A DNA stretch of 64,000 nucleotides from Janthinobacterium tructae (GTDB taxonomy: Bacteria; Pseudomonadota; Gammaproteobacteria; Burkholderiales; Burkholderiaceae_D), in the NCBI RefSeq assembly GCF_006517255.1, contig NZ_CP041185.1:558001-622000 (forward strand), given 5' to 3'. The notes beneath the pieces are model-generated. The model was not told the DNA's origin, searched no databases, and worked only from the letters and a program-made list of their open reading frames with translations. Positions 17,530 through 27,322 of the stretch are shown piece by piece (the stretch's first letter is position 1; each line of letters starts with the position of its first letter). A program made the position numbers and the translations under genes.

Positions 17530-18318
17530 TTGGCACTGCCCATCATTCCCTGGATCGGCGGCAAACGACGCCTGGCCGACCGCATCATCCCGCAATTTCC
17601 ACCCCACACTTGCTACGTTGAGGTTTTCGCTGGCGGCGCCGCGCTTTACTTCATGCGGCCGCCGGCCGAGGTGGAAGTGCTCAACGACGTCAACGGCGAG
17701 CTGATCAACCTGTATCGCGTCGTGAAGTGCCACCTGGAGGAATTCGTGCGCCAGTTCAAGTGGGCGCTGTCGAGTCGCGAGGTATTCAAGTGGCTGCAGG
17801 ACACGCCTCCGCATACCCTGACGGATCTGCAGCGCGCGGCCCGATTCTTCTACCTGCAGCAGCATGCCTTCGGCGGGAAGGTCGACGGGCAGAACTGGGG
17901 CACGGCCACCACCGCGCCGCCGCTCAACCTGCTGCGCATCGAGGAAAACCTTTCGGCCGCACACCTGCGCTTGTCCGGCGCCTACATCGAGAACCTGGAC
18001 TGGTACAAATGCATGGAGCGCTACGACCGGCCGCACACGCTGTTTTACCTGGACCCGCCGTACTGGGAGACAGCCGGTTATGGCGTGGAGTTTGAATTCG
18101 CTCAGTACGAGAAGATGGCCGAGCTGATGGGCAGGCTGAAGGGCAAGGCCATCTTGAGCTTGAATGACCACCCGGACATCAGACGGGTGTTCGCGCGTTT
18201 CCAGATGGACACAACCGGCATCCAGTACAACGTGGGCGGCGGCGGCATGGCTGTTGAGCGAAAGGAATTAATCATTTACTCTTGGGATAGGGCTGCGGAG
18301 CCAGCTGGCCTATTCTAA
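17530..18318 (+). CDS. Phage DNA N6-adenine methyltransferase (D12/Dam class)
   Basis: This encodes 262 residues from a TTG start set by AGGAGGT. D12-class motifs are clear: PWIGGKRRLA (residues 7-16), the AdoMet-binding VFAGGAALYF (about 32-41) and the catalytic DPPY (175-178) followed by WETAGYG. The final part (ILSLNDHPDIRRVF) is also family-typical. No cognate restriction enzyme is visible nearby, so it is an orphan phage methyltransferase, likely protecting phage DNA or altering host marks. It lies between the two duplicated cassettes, suggesting insertion as a moron. Confidence 0.9.
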   Translation: MALPIIPWIGGKRRLADRIIPQFPPHTCYVEVFAGGAALYFMRPPAEVEVLNDVNGELINLYRVVKCHLEEFVRQFKWALSSREVFKWLQDTPPHTLTDLQRAARFFYLQQHAFGGKVDGQNWGTATTAPPLNLLRIEENLSAAHLRLSGAYIENLDWYKCMERYDRPHTLFYLDPPYWETAGYGVEFEFAQYEKMAELMGRLKGKAILSLNDHPDIRRVFARFQMDTTGIQYNVGGGGMAVERKELIIYSWDRAAEPAGLF

Positions 18319-18345
18319 GGACTGCTTCAGGACGGGGCAGCGGCC

Positions 18346-18465
18346 ATGGACGGCGAGATCGTCCTGGCGCTGGAGCAGGATTGGCCGCTTGGCCGGAAGT
18401 ACGAGGTGGAACTGGAGGCGGTAATTGCCGGATGCATTCCGCCAGATGAAAAAACAGAGCACTGA
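18346..18465 (+). pseudogene. Detached copy of the Rz1-like C-terminal segment
   Basis: The 39 codons from the ATG at 18346 read MDGEIVLALEQDWPLGRKYE and so on, nearly the same as the end of the Rz1-like lipoprotein (16680-16799). The frame stays open back to a TAA at 18316 but has no lipobox or membrane anchor. It is therefore a fragment left by duplication or recombination rather than a working spanin. Confidence 0.6.
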
Positions 18466-18500
18466 TTGTCGCGGCGCCTGTTCACGCGCTTCCACCTGCG

Positions 18501-18791
18501 CTATAGAAAGAACGCAGACTCCTCCGGCCAAGAACTGGTTTTGCCATCCTCTGGCACAAGAGTAAGCATCGCGCCAGTTTCTATAAGGTGGTATGCGAGT
18601 GCCGAAGCCTCAATCGTCGCCCCTCGCTCAGTTTTGAATACACTAGGCGTCGGGATTTCAATAATCGGAGAGTACTGGAGGCCTGCATTAGCACAAAGCA
18701 GTATCATTCCCTGATACATTCCGTTCGCCTTTCTGTAACTGACTATCTGGTACTCATATTCACCATGTTGCATTTTTCAATTGGTCTCCAT
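18501..18791 (-). pseudogene. Copy 2 of the small duplicated prophage protein, early stop
   Basis: This is the paralogue of the gene at 16811-17071. It keeps a good ribosome site (GAAGGAGAAGCGC) and the ATG at 18791, but the fifth codon is TGA (METN-stop). A 90-residue frame remains from the ATG at 18773 and contains the shared core IEASALAYHLIETGA. It is either a pseudogene or is restarted at the second ATG. Function is not recognised. Confidence 0.5.
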
Positions 18792-18927
18792 GCGCTTCTC
18801 CTTCAAGTCGGATGACAGTGAATAGATTCGCAGAGGTAGATTTTAGCTCCAACTTTGGCCAGCGAAAAGTATAGTTTTGCAATCATTGCGCAATCGAACC
18901 CTTCTATAAAACCATTATAGTAGCGGC

Positions 18928-19190
18928 ATGTGTGCTGACCACACCTCTCGCCGTAAAGAGCAGATCGAAGCTCGTTTCGATGTTCGATCAGCTCAACTCG
19001 ATTTGCCGCCAGAGGCATGGCCCGGCTATATGGCGCCGATCCTGCGAGGTTCGCAGGAGGCGCCCGGTGAACTGGAAGTGGCGCCGACCATGTTCGGCAC
19101 GGTGCCCCATAGTACCGACCACAAGCTAGCTCTCAGACCTACGCGAGCACGGAGACAGTAGCTTGTATGCCGTCCTTCCGCAGCGCCTAA
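18928..19190 (+). pseudogene. Truncated, frameshifted SRAP (SOS-associated peptidase) gene
   Basis: It starts with Met-Cys (Cys2 is the DNA cross-linking residue of SRAP/HMCES/YedK proteins) and continues with EQIEARF, EAWPGYMAPILRGSQE, VAPTMFGTVPHS and HKLA, all SRAP-like. At about 19130 the frame is lost: QTYASTETVACMPSFRSA follows in another frame, matching the usual QTYNARSETV..KPSFRNAW, and then stops. Only the first ~90 of about 220 residues are present, so it cannot work. SRAP genes are common at prophage borders with SOS functions; this one marks the right end of the prophage region. Confidence 0.7.
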
Positions 19191-19506
19191 CCCTTGCGCC
19201 CGCAGTCACCGCAGAAGCCGCCTTTGGGCCGGCTTCCTCACGTCCCGAGGAATGACGTTGCTATAGAACTAAGGAAAATCCTCATTTTGCCGTGGTTCAA
19301 GGTGGTGCGCCAAACGCTCTCCAATTTTTGGCCGGATTGGCCCCGTAACTCAATTTCAACAGGGGTGGGACCTCTCGGCATTCATTTATGACTGTGGCGA
19401 GGCAGTGTTGTTTTTTAACTTTTTCACATCTTATTTGTTACGATTCGTGAGTATTTTCGGGTGTATTCGGTGCACACTTTACACAATTAAAACCCGGAGA
19501 TGTTCG
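19191..19506. other. Non-coding stretch between prophage and diguanylate cyclase
   Basis: There is no convincing coding sequence. It probably contains the right prophage border and the promoter of the downstream cyclase gene; a CCCGGAGA ribosome site lies at its end. I see no clear att repeat within the window. Confidence 0.5.
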
Positions 19507-21105
19507 ATGAGTGCTTCAAACCAGCTGCTGCAGCGTCTGATGGGCACAAGCTTTAAGCGTTTTTCCTTATTTCCATTGGCGATTACATTTGTCGTCGTGG
19601 TTTGTCTGGCACTTCTTGCAACTCAGCTATGGACGATATGGCGTGCAAGAGAGGTGCAAATAAGCGAGGCAGGTCTGGCAAGCGCTAATCTGGCGCAGTC
19701 CGTGGCTCAACATGCCTACGACACGATCAAAGAGACTGATACCGCATTGGTTGGATTGGTGGAACGTTTAGAAAATGACGGACTCTCGGCCATTGAACTG
19801 TCGCGAATTCATAACTTGCTGGTTTTGCGTGTAGGTGAATTACCCCAATTGCAAGGGATTTTCGTCTATGCAAAAGATGGAAGCTGGCTGGTCAATTCTC
19901 AAAAAGTGTTGCTGAAGAATTTGAATAATTCCGATCGAGAGTATTTTAAGTACCATCAGAATAACAGCGACCGCAGCCCTTACATAGGCCCCCCTATACG
20001 GAGCAAGTCGACAGGGGACTGGATTATTACGGTGTCGCGTCGTTTTAATCTTTCCGATGGCAGTTTTGGAGGGGTTGTTCTTGCTACAATTAATATGAAC
20101 TACTTTAGATCGTTTTATGATAGATTTTCTATAGGGGAGCGAGGTGCAATTTTCATTGCAAATGGGAGTGGAACACTTTTGCTAAGAAGGCCATTTGAAG
20201 AAAAAATGCTTGGACAAGATATATCGAAATTTCCGCTATTCAAAGACCACTTATCGAAGGCCCCTGTAGGCACCGCATTAATAAAATCAAAATTGGATGG
20301 AGTTACACGTATCAATAGCTATAGGAGAGTAGAAGAATATCCCTTGGTCGTCTCCGCCGCATTGTCCCAAGATGAGGTTTTGGCTAGTTGGCGGGCTGAG
20401 TCGTATTTGCAAAGTGTGGTGGGAGGAGTTTTGGCACTAGTTATTGGATTCCTTGGCTATCGTATGGTGAAACAAATAGATTTTCGATCAAGGGCCGAAG
20501 GAAAGCTCTTGGAGGCCAGCAAGGAATTGGAGCAAATCAATGAAACTTTGGCCCGTCTTGCCAGCCAGGACGGCTTAACAGGCCTAGGTAATCGGCGGCA
20601 CTTCGACGAGTCGTTATTTTGTGAGTTTAGTCGTGCGCAGCGCGGTGAAACTTCTATCGGCTTGGCCATGATAGATGTCGATTTTTTTAAACAATACAAC
20701 GACATCTACGGCCATGTTGCTGGTGATGAGTGTCTTAGAAAAATCGGCAAGGTGGTGTCCTATTGCATGCGCCGGCCCGGTGATGTTGCTGCTCGTTATG
20801 GTGGCGAGGAGATGGCCGTGCTGTTGCCCGGAACAGACCTTCTCGGCACCTCGGAGGTTGCTGAGAGTATTCGTAATGCCATTCAATCTATGGGAATTGA
20901 ACATACTGGAAACCCGATCGGTGTTGTGACGGTCAGCATTGGCATCGAGGCTTTTTCCCCAATTTATTTAGAAAACCAGCCTATTGAATTGGTCGAGGCC
21001 GCCGACAAAGCATTGTATAAAGCGAAAGAATCTGGGAGAAATCAGGTTTGTTGTGCGACTTCGTGCCGGGGAGCTCGCGACGAGAGAGCCTCTCTTGTCC
21101 TTTAG
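19507..21105 (+). CDS. Diguanylate cyclase with extracellular dCache-like sensor
   Basis: This encodes 532 residues from the ATG at 19507 (GGAGA upstream). An N-terminal membrane segment (about 22-42) and a second (about 305-325) flank a periplasmic double-Cache-like domain (SPYIGPPIRSKSTGDWIITVSRR, then YPLVVSAALSQDEVLASWR). The C-terminal GGDEF domain has RYGGEEM as active site and RPGD five residues before it, the product-inhibition I-site. It makes cyclic di-GMP from two GTP in response to an external signal. Codon use is markedly more AT-rich than that of its paralogue at 39679, suggesting transfer. Confidence 0.9.
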   Translation: MSASNQLLQRLMGTSFKRFSLFPLAITFVVVVCLALLATQLWTIWRAREVQISEAGLASANLAQSVAQHAYDTIKETDTALVGLVERLENDGLSAIELSRIHNLLVLRVGELPQLQGIFVYAKDGSWLVNSQKVLLKNLNNSDREYFKYHQNNSDRSPYIGPPIRSKSTGDWIITVSRRFNLSDGSFGGVVLATINMNYFRSFYDRFSIGERGAIFIANGSGTLLLRRPFEEKMLGQDISKFPLFKDHLSKAPVGTALIKSKLDGVTRINSYRRVEEYPLVVSAALSQDEVLASWRAESYLQSVVGGVLALVIGFLGYRMVKQIDFRSRAEGKLLEASKELEQINETLARLASQDGLTGLGNRRHFDESLFCEFSRAQRGETSIGLAMIDVDFFKQYNDIYGHVAGDECLRKIGKVVSYCMRRPGDVAARYGGEEMAVLLPGTDLLGTSEVAESIRNAIQSMGIEHTGNPIGVVTVSIGIEAFSPIYLENQPIELVEAADKALYKAKESGRNQVCCATSCRGARDERASLVL

Positions 21106-21293
21106 TTGACAACTTTGCTTTTCAAATTTGATGGGAGTGTGGGAACGTTCGCAGATTATGATGGACGACAGCAATTCTTGCATATGGTTTAGTTGCTTAA
21201 TGGTAAATATTTCAATCACGCCAAGCCATCCTTAAGATGACTGTCGTTAACTGTTCGCCAAGCAGTAAGATAAGCATGTCGACGATGCTGGTA

Positions 21294-21431
21294 TCAAGCG
21301 AATGTACCGTAGCGCGAGGCGAGGGCGAAGTTGTCTATTTTTAGTAGATCACCTCCACGGTGTTCGATAATGCCGCTGGACTTGCAACTGCACAGTGCAA
21401 GCAAGAGGAGGGCGCACAGCGCGAGCTTCAT
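21294..21431 (-). CDS. Small putative lipoprotein
   Basis: This encodes 45 residues on the minus strand: MKLALCALLLLALCSCKSSG, then IIEHRGGDLLKIDNFALASR. The N-terminus is a good lipoprotein signal with Cys16 in LALCSC. There is no strong ribosome site (GGGTCGCA only). It overlaps the antisense of a weak plus-strand frame. It could be a small outer-membrane lipoprotein or a chance frame. Confidence 0.35.
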   Translation of the reverse strand: MKLALCALLLLALCSCKSSGIIEHRGGDLLKIDNFALASRYGTFA

Positions 21432-21650
21432 TGCGACCCTTTTGTTTGGGTTATGCTTACGGATGGCGGTGCCTTCTATTATGTTGGGGCCTACTTACCT
21501 GATCTTGTGCAGCCGCAGAAAGAGGCGAAGAAGCCGGCAAAACAGGGGCGAAATTTGGGCGAAAACGTAGACATTTCCAGACTTTTCCAGACATTTATAG
21601 CAAAGCGGAAATGGCATTCCCACTATGTCTACAGAGGTTTGCGAATGTTT

Positions 21651-23166
<1,516 letters not shown>

Positions 23167-23181
23167 TTAGCGACAGACCAG

Positions 23182-23205
23182 ACCGGCGCCTAGTGCGCCG
23201 GTTTT
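23182..23205 (+). terminator. Terminator between guaB and guaA
   Basis: ACCGGCGC / GCGCCGGT stem with a 5-base loop is followed by a short T-run. It probably gives partial termination inside the gua operon. Confidence 0.65.
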
Positions 23206-23232
23206 GTAATGACCTCAGATAAAGTCCCCATC

Positions 23233-24843
23233 ATGCATTCTAAAATCCTCATTCTCGATTTCGGTTCCCAAGTCACCCAGTTGATCGCCCGCCGCGTGCG
23301 CGATTCCGGCGTGTTTTCCGAAGTCTTCCCGTATGACGTCAGCGACGAATTCGTGCGCAACTATGGCGCCGCCGGCGTGATCCTGTCGGGCAGCCACAAT
23401 TCCACGCTGGACGGCGATTCGCCGCGCGCGCCGCAAGCCGTGTTCGAGCTGGGCGTACCTGTGCTGGGCATCTGCTACGGCATGCAAACCATGGCGGCCC
23501 AGCTGGGCGGCAAGGTGGAAAACGGCCTGGTACGCGAATTCGGCTACGCCGAAGTGCGCGCCCGCAGCCACACCAAGTTGCTTAACGGTATTGCCGACTT
23601 CGTCACCGACGAAGGTCACGGCATGCTGAAAGTGTGGATGAGCCACGGCGACAAAGTGCTGGAAATGCCGCCAGGTTTCAAGCTGATGGGCAATACCCCA
23701 AGCTGCCCGATCGCCGCCATGGCCGACGAAGAGCGCCAGTTCTACGGTGTGCAATTCCACCCGGAAGTGACGCACACGGTGCAGGGCAAGGCCATGATCG
23801 GCCGCTTCGTGCATGAAATCTGCGGCTGCAAGTCGGACTGGAACATGCCGGACTACATCAGCGAAGCGGTGGAAAAAATCCGTGCGCAAGTCGGTACCGA
23901 CGACGTCATCCTGGGCCTGTCCGGCGGTGTCGATTCGTCCGTCGCCGCAGCCCTGATCCACCGCGCCATCGGCAACCAGCTGACCTGCGTCTTTGTCGAC
24001 CACGGCCTGCTGCGCCTGGACGAAGGCAAGATGGTGATGGACATGTTCGCCAAGAACCTGGGCGTGAAAGTCATCCGCGTCGATGCGGAAGAGCAGTTCA
24101 TGGGCCACCTGGCCGGCGTCACCGACCCCGAGCAGAAGCGCAAGATCATCGGCCGCGAATTCGTCGAAGTCTTCCAGGTCGAATCGGGCAAGCTGGTCAA
24201 CGCCAAATGGCTGGCGCAAGGCACGATTTACCCGGACGTGATCGAATCGGCGGGCAAAGGCAAGAAGGGCCAGACCATCAAGAGCCACCACAACGTGGGC
24301 GGCTTGCCGGACACCATGAAGCTCAAGTTGCTGGAACCCTTGCGCGAACTGTTCAAGGACGAAGTGCGCAAACTGGGCGTGGCCCTGGGCTTGCCGCACG
24401 ACATGGTCTATCGCCACCCGTTCCCGGGCCCGGGCCTGGGCGTGCGCATCCTCGGCGAAGTCAAGAAAGACTACGCCGACCTGCTGCGCCGCGCCGACGC
24501 CATCTTCATCGAAGAACTGCGCAACACGCCGTACGAGCCGGTAGTGGTTCCTGGCTTCGATCAGGACAGCGTGCCGACCAACTGGTACGAAGCAACCAGC
24601 CAGGCCTTCGCCGTCTTCCTGCCCGTCAAATCGGTGGGCGTGATGGGCGATGGCCGCACCTACGAATACGTGGTGGCCCTGCGCGCCGTGCAAACGCAGG
24701 ACTTCATGACGGCCCACTGGGCGCACCTGCCGCACAGCCTGCTGGGCAAGGTCTCCAACCGCATCATCAATGAAGTGCGCGGCATCAACCGCGTCGTCTA
24801 CGATATCTCGGGCAAGCCGCCGGCGACGATCGAGTGGGAATGA
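23233..24843 (+). CDS. guaA: GMP synthase (glutamine-hydrolysing)
   Basis: This encodes 536 residues from the ATG at 23233; the ATG at 23209 is an alternative that adds eight residues. It converts XMP to GMP using glutamine and ATP. The class I amidotransferase domain has GICYGMQ (Cys) and FHPEVTHT (His-Glu), the PP-loop is [10 protein letters not shown], and the C-terminal dimer domain ends in [18 protein letters not shown], the usual GuaA end. The 3' end is intact, and integrated DNA starts just after it. Confidence 0.97.
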   Translation: MHSKILILDFGSQVTQLIARRVRDSGVFSEVFPYDVSDEFVRNYGAAGVILSGSHNSTLDGDSPRAPQAVFELGVPVLGICYGMQTMAAQLGGKVENGLVREFGYAEVRARSHTKLLNGIADFVTDEGHGMLKVWMSHGDKVLEMPPGFKLMGNTPSCPIAAMADEERQFYGVQFHPEVTHTVQGKAMIGRFVHEICGCKSDWNMPDYISEAVEKIRAQVGTDDVILGLSGGVDSSVAAALIHRAIGNQLTCVFVDHGLLRLDEGKMVMDMFAKNLGVKVIRVDAEEQFMGHLAGVTDPEQKRKIIGREFVEVFQVESGKLVNAKWLAQGTIYPDVIESAGKGKKGQTIKSHHNVGGLPDTMKLKLLEPLRELFKDEVRKLGVALGLPHDMVYRHPFPGPGLGVRILGEVKKDYADLLRRADAIFIEELRNTPYEPVVVPGFDQDSVPTNWYEATSQAFAVFLPVKSVGVMGDGRTYEYVVALRAVQTQDFMTAHWAHLPHSLLGKVSNRIINEVRGINRVVYDISGKPPATIEWE

Positions 24844-24848
24844 TTTGA

Positions 24849-24944
24849 TGTCTGGCAACTGCTGGCACTGATAGGCAGTAAACCACACCTAAGCCCGTGA
24901 TTTCACGGGCTTTTTTGTTATTTCATCCGGCACTGTCTGGCAAC
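24849..24944 (+). repeat. Direct repeats TGTCTGGCAAC downstream of guaA, putative att/arm sites
   Basis: TGTCTGGCAAC occurs at 24849-24859 and again at 24934-24944, and a related CTAGCAACGAT lies near 24995. They flank a terminator and precede an integrase gene. They may be integrase arm sites or a remnant of the attachment site; no matching copy was seen at the far end of the island. Confidence 0.5.
24891..24916 (+). terminator. guaA terminator
   Basis: AAGCCCGTG / CACGGGCTT stem with a 4 to 6-base loop and a T-run ends the gua transcription unit. Confidence 0.85.
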
Positions 24945-25017
24945 GATTAGCATGGTTAAGCAAGGTTTTTTCATGGCATTCTTAATGGTATGATCTAGCA
25001 ACGATGCCATGATCGGT

Positions 25018-25062
25018 AATCGATACCATGCGAGGGCGTTGGATGCTGTCATGGTATCGATT
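25018..25062. repeat. 13-bp perfect inverted repeat upstream of the integrase
   Basis: AATCGATACCATG (25018-25030) and CATGGTATCGATT (25050-25062) are separated by 19 bases. Further CATGGTAT and ATGGTAT boxes occur at about 24985 and 25121. It could be an operator or an integrase/excisionase binding site. Confidence 0.6.
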
Positions 25063-25152
25063 TTGTATAAAGGCTTTAAATTCAAGGCTTTACATGCAAA
25101 TTTGACGCACTTTTTGATCATGGTATTTCTAGCCACTTATTGAACAGATGTC

Positions 25153-26361
25153 ATGCTTACTGATACCAAACTTCGCAATCTCAAGCCTCAGGAAAAGCTC
25201 TACAAGGTGAATGACCGGGATGGCCTGTATGTAGCTGTCACAAAGGCCGGCTCGATCTCGTTCCGCTACAACTATTCAATCAACGGCCGCCAAGAGACTC
25301 TTACCTTCGGCCGCTATGGTGCCGGCGGCATTACGCTGGCGGAGGCACGCGAGCAGCTGGGCGAGGCAAAAAAGATGATCGCGGCAGGGAAGTCGCCGGC
25401 GAAAGAAAAGGCGCGGGACAAGGCCCGCGTCAAGGACGCGGAGACATTCGGTGCCTGGGCGGAAAAATGGCTGCGCGGCTACCAGATGGCAGACTCGACG
25501 CGAGACATGCGCAAGGCCGTCTACGAGCGTGAATTGAAGCCGAAGTTTGGCAATCAGAAGTTGGCCGAGATCACGCACGAGGACCTGCGGGCATTGACCG
25601 ACGCCATCGTGGAACGCGGCGCGCCGGCGACGGCGGTACATTCCCGTGAGGTGGTCCTGCAGGTCTACCGATGGGCCATTGAGCGCGGCCAGAAGGTCGA
25701 GAACCCCGCCGATATGGTGCGACCTACCACCATTGCCAAATTCGAGCCTCGGGACCGTGCATTGACGCCAGATGAGATCGGGTTGATGTACCAGTACATG
25801 GAGCGGATCGGCACGACGCCTTCAATCAGGGCAGCGGCCAAATTGCTGCTACTGACACTGGTGCGCAAGAGCGAGCTGACCAACGCGACCTGGAGCGAGA
25901 TCAATTTCAGCGAGGCTCTTTGGACGATCCCGAAAGAACGCATGAAGCGACGTAATCCGCACATGGTGTTCCTGTCGCGGCAGGCGCTGGACATTTTCAT
26001 CGCGCTAAAGACCTTCGCTGGCGGATCGGAATTCATTTTGCCGTCGCGGTATGACACAGATTTGCCGATGAGTAGCGCTACACTCAACCAGGTACTGACG
26101 CTGACTTATAAGCTGGCGCAGAGGGAGGGGACGCAGCTCGGTAAATTCGGACCACACGATCTGCGTCGGACAGCCAGCACGCTCTTGCACGAGGCCGGTT
26201 ACAACACTGACTGGATTGAGAAGTGCCTTGCGCATGAACAGCGCGGCGTGAGAGCGGTCTACAACAAGGCCGAGTACCGTGAGCAGCGCACGGCTATGCT
26301 GCAGGATTGGGCTGACATGATCGACGAATGGTCGATCAGGCGGCTAAAGCCGGCGGCATGA
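25153..26361 (+). CDS. P4-type tyrosine integrase of the guaA island
   Basis: This encodes 402 residues. An N-terminal arm-binding DUF4102-like domain (LTDTKLRNLKPQEKLYKVNDRDG) is followed by the core domain and the catalytic domain with Arg238 (TLVRKSEL), His335 and Arg338 (HDLRRT), His361 and Tyr370 (RAVYNKAEY). All residues needed for strand exchange are present. It catalyses integration and excision of the element, which lies directly after guaA, a known hot spot for mobile elements. It is convergent with the AlpA-like gene, overlapping by 26 bases. Confidence 0.93.
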   Translation: MLTDTKLRNLKPQEKLYKVNDRDGLYVAVTKAGSISFRYNYSINGRQETLTFGRYGAGGITLAEAREQLGEAKKMIAAGKSPAKEKARDKARVKDAETFGAWAEKWLRGYQMADSTRDMRKAVYERELKPKFGNQKLAEITHEDLRALTDAIVERGAPATAVHSREVVLQVYRWAIERGQKVENPADMVRPTTIAKFEPRDRALTPDEIGLMYQYMERIGTTPSIRAAAKLLLLTLVRKSELTNATWSEINFSEALWTIPKERMKRRNPHMVFLSRQALDIFIALKTFAGGSEFILPSRYDTDLPMSSATLNQVLTLTYKLAQREGTQLGKFGPHDLRRTASTLLHEAGYNTDWIEKCLAHEQRGVRAVYNKAEYREQRTAMLQDWADMIDEWSIRRLKPAA

Positions 26362-26578
26362 GCCCAGGGCGCGTTGCCTGAGCGCCGGATGATCGGCGAG
26401 TTTCGATCCATACTTCAATCTCGGCTAAGTCCCAAGCGACGTTTCTACTAGTCAGAGCAATGCGGCGCGGGAATTCTCCGCGCTGCTCCAAATTGAAAAT
26501 GGTGCGATCAGAAAGCGGGATCATCGCCAACAGCCTCTTGCGATTAATGAGCGTCTTGCCCTTTGCTTGGATTTCCAT
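26336..26578 (-). CDS. AlpA-like regulator / excisionase
   Basis: This encodes 80 residues with a winged helix-turn-helix of the AlpA/MerR type: LINRKRLLAMIPLSDRTIFNLEQRGEFPRRIAL and VAWDLAEIEVWIETRR. Such proteins control or assist excision next to P4-type integrases. It is convergent with the integrase. The final residues (SGAQATRPGLMPP) are a disordered tail. Confidence 0.8.
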   Translation of the reverse strand: MEIQAKGKTLINRKRLLAMIPLSDRTIFNLEQRGEFPRRIALTSRNVAWDLAEIEVWIETRRSSGAQATRPGLMPPALAA

Positions 26579-26739
26579 ACGGTGGCTTTCATTCGATTAC
26601 GGATGTTGATCGAAGAATGCCTGATCGAGCCCGGATTAAGGCTTCAAAAATTTAGAATAATGTTGTCATAGTTCGGCGGCTTGTATCTAAAAAGAACGCG
26701 TGTACACGTTCTGGTTGGGGGGGGGGCTTGCTGGCTGAA

Positions 26740-27144
26740 TCAGATTTCGCTGAATTTGCACATCCGCCCTTCAGCATCTGCAATTAGCAATCTGAGTGAA
26801 ACCCCTGATTGCCGTGCTAAATCTACCGCGCCACTGCTATATCCGCTGGTTGTGACGACCATCCCGAGTGTGCCGGGTGGATAAGCTGCAAGCGCACCGA
26901 TCAGTTCTCTGATAACCGAAGGTCCAACTTTTCTTTTGGGCGCATAACACTTGCACTGAATCGCCCAGAATTCGGTGCCCGTCGAATTGGCGGCGAACAC
27001 GTCTATGCCGGCGTCCCCGTTTTTGGATGAGGCGACGTGATCTACTTTGAAGCCGGCGCGCATCATTGCGTCGTGAACGTCACGCTCAAATTGGAACCAG
27101 TTCGATGTCCCATTGCTTTCGATGGACGCCTCGATACCATACAA
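26740..27144 (-). CDS. Stand-alone Mrr-type restriction endonuclease domain
   Basis: This encodes 134 residues of a PD-(D/E)XK nuclease fold. GDAGIDVFAAN (metal-binding Asp) and FWAIQCKCYAPKRKVG (Q-x-K motif) are the Mrr_cat signatures; a Glu in the first helix (FERDVHDAM) completes the usual set. Mrr proteins cleave modified or foreign DNA. Only the catalytic domain is present, with no recognition domain. It is separated from the protease gene by a terminator, so it is a unit of its own in the island. A defence role is likely but not proven. Confidence 0.8.
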   Translation of the reverse strand: MYGIEASIESNGTSNWFQFERDVHDAMMRAGFKVDHVASSKNGDAGIDVFAANSTGTEFWAIQCKCYAPKRKVGPSVIRELIGALAAYPPGTLGMVVTTSGYSSGAVDLARQSGVSLRLLIADAEGRMCKFSEI

Positions 27145-27212
27145 GGATTAAGTCGAGGGAATTTCATAGATCGATACCACCCTTGTAAGATTTAGGATCG
27201 AATTTCTAAGCT

Positions 27213-27241
27213 ACAAAAGAAGGGGAGCGCCAGCTCCCCTT
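27213..27241 (-). terminator. Terminator after the protease gene
   Basis: Read on the minus strand, a 9-bp AAGGGGAGC / GCTCCCCTT stem with a 4-base loop is followed by CTTTTG. It ends the HEPN-protease unit and separates it from the Mrr gene. Confidence 0.7.
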
Positions 27242-27322
27242 CCTTTCAGTTCCGCGAGATTTGTAAGGCGGAACTGGTGGGAGCATCACATCTTGTCACA
27301 TCAGGCTCGTGTACGGCGAAAT

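Larger units (their letters stand above)
24844..25152. other. Gene-free stretch between guaA and the integrase
   Basis: It holds the guaA terminator, the TGTCTGGCAAC repeats, the 13-bp inverted repeat and several ATGGTAT boxes. I see no coding sequence. Confidence 0.7.

Noticed and set aside
18803..19018. 71-codon minus-strand frame
   Set aside because: It is antisense to the SRAP remnant and explained by it.
23215..24888. 557-codon minus-strand frame
   Set aside because: Antisense to guaA; composition of a shadow.
26717..26726. Run of ten G, possible phase-variable tract
   Set aside because: It lies just outside the end of the Mrr gene and not in a coding or promoter position.
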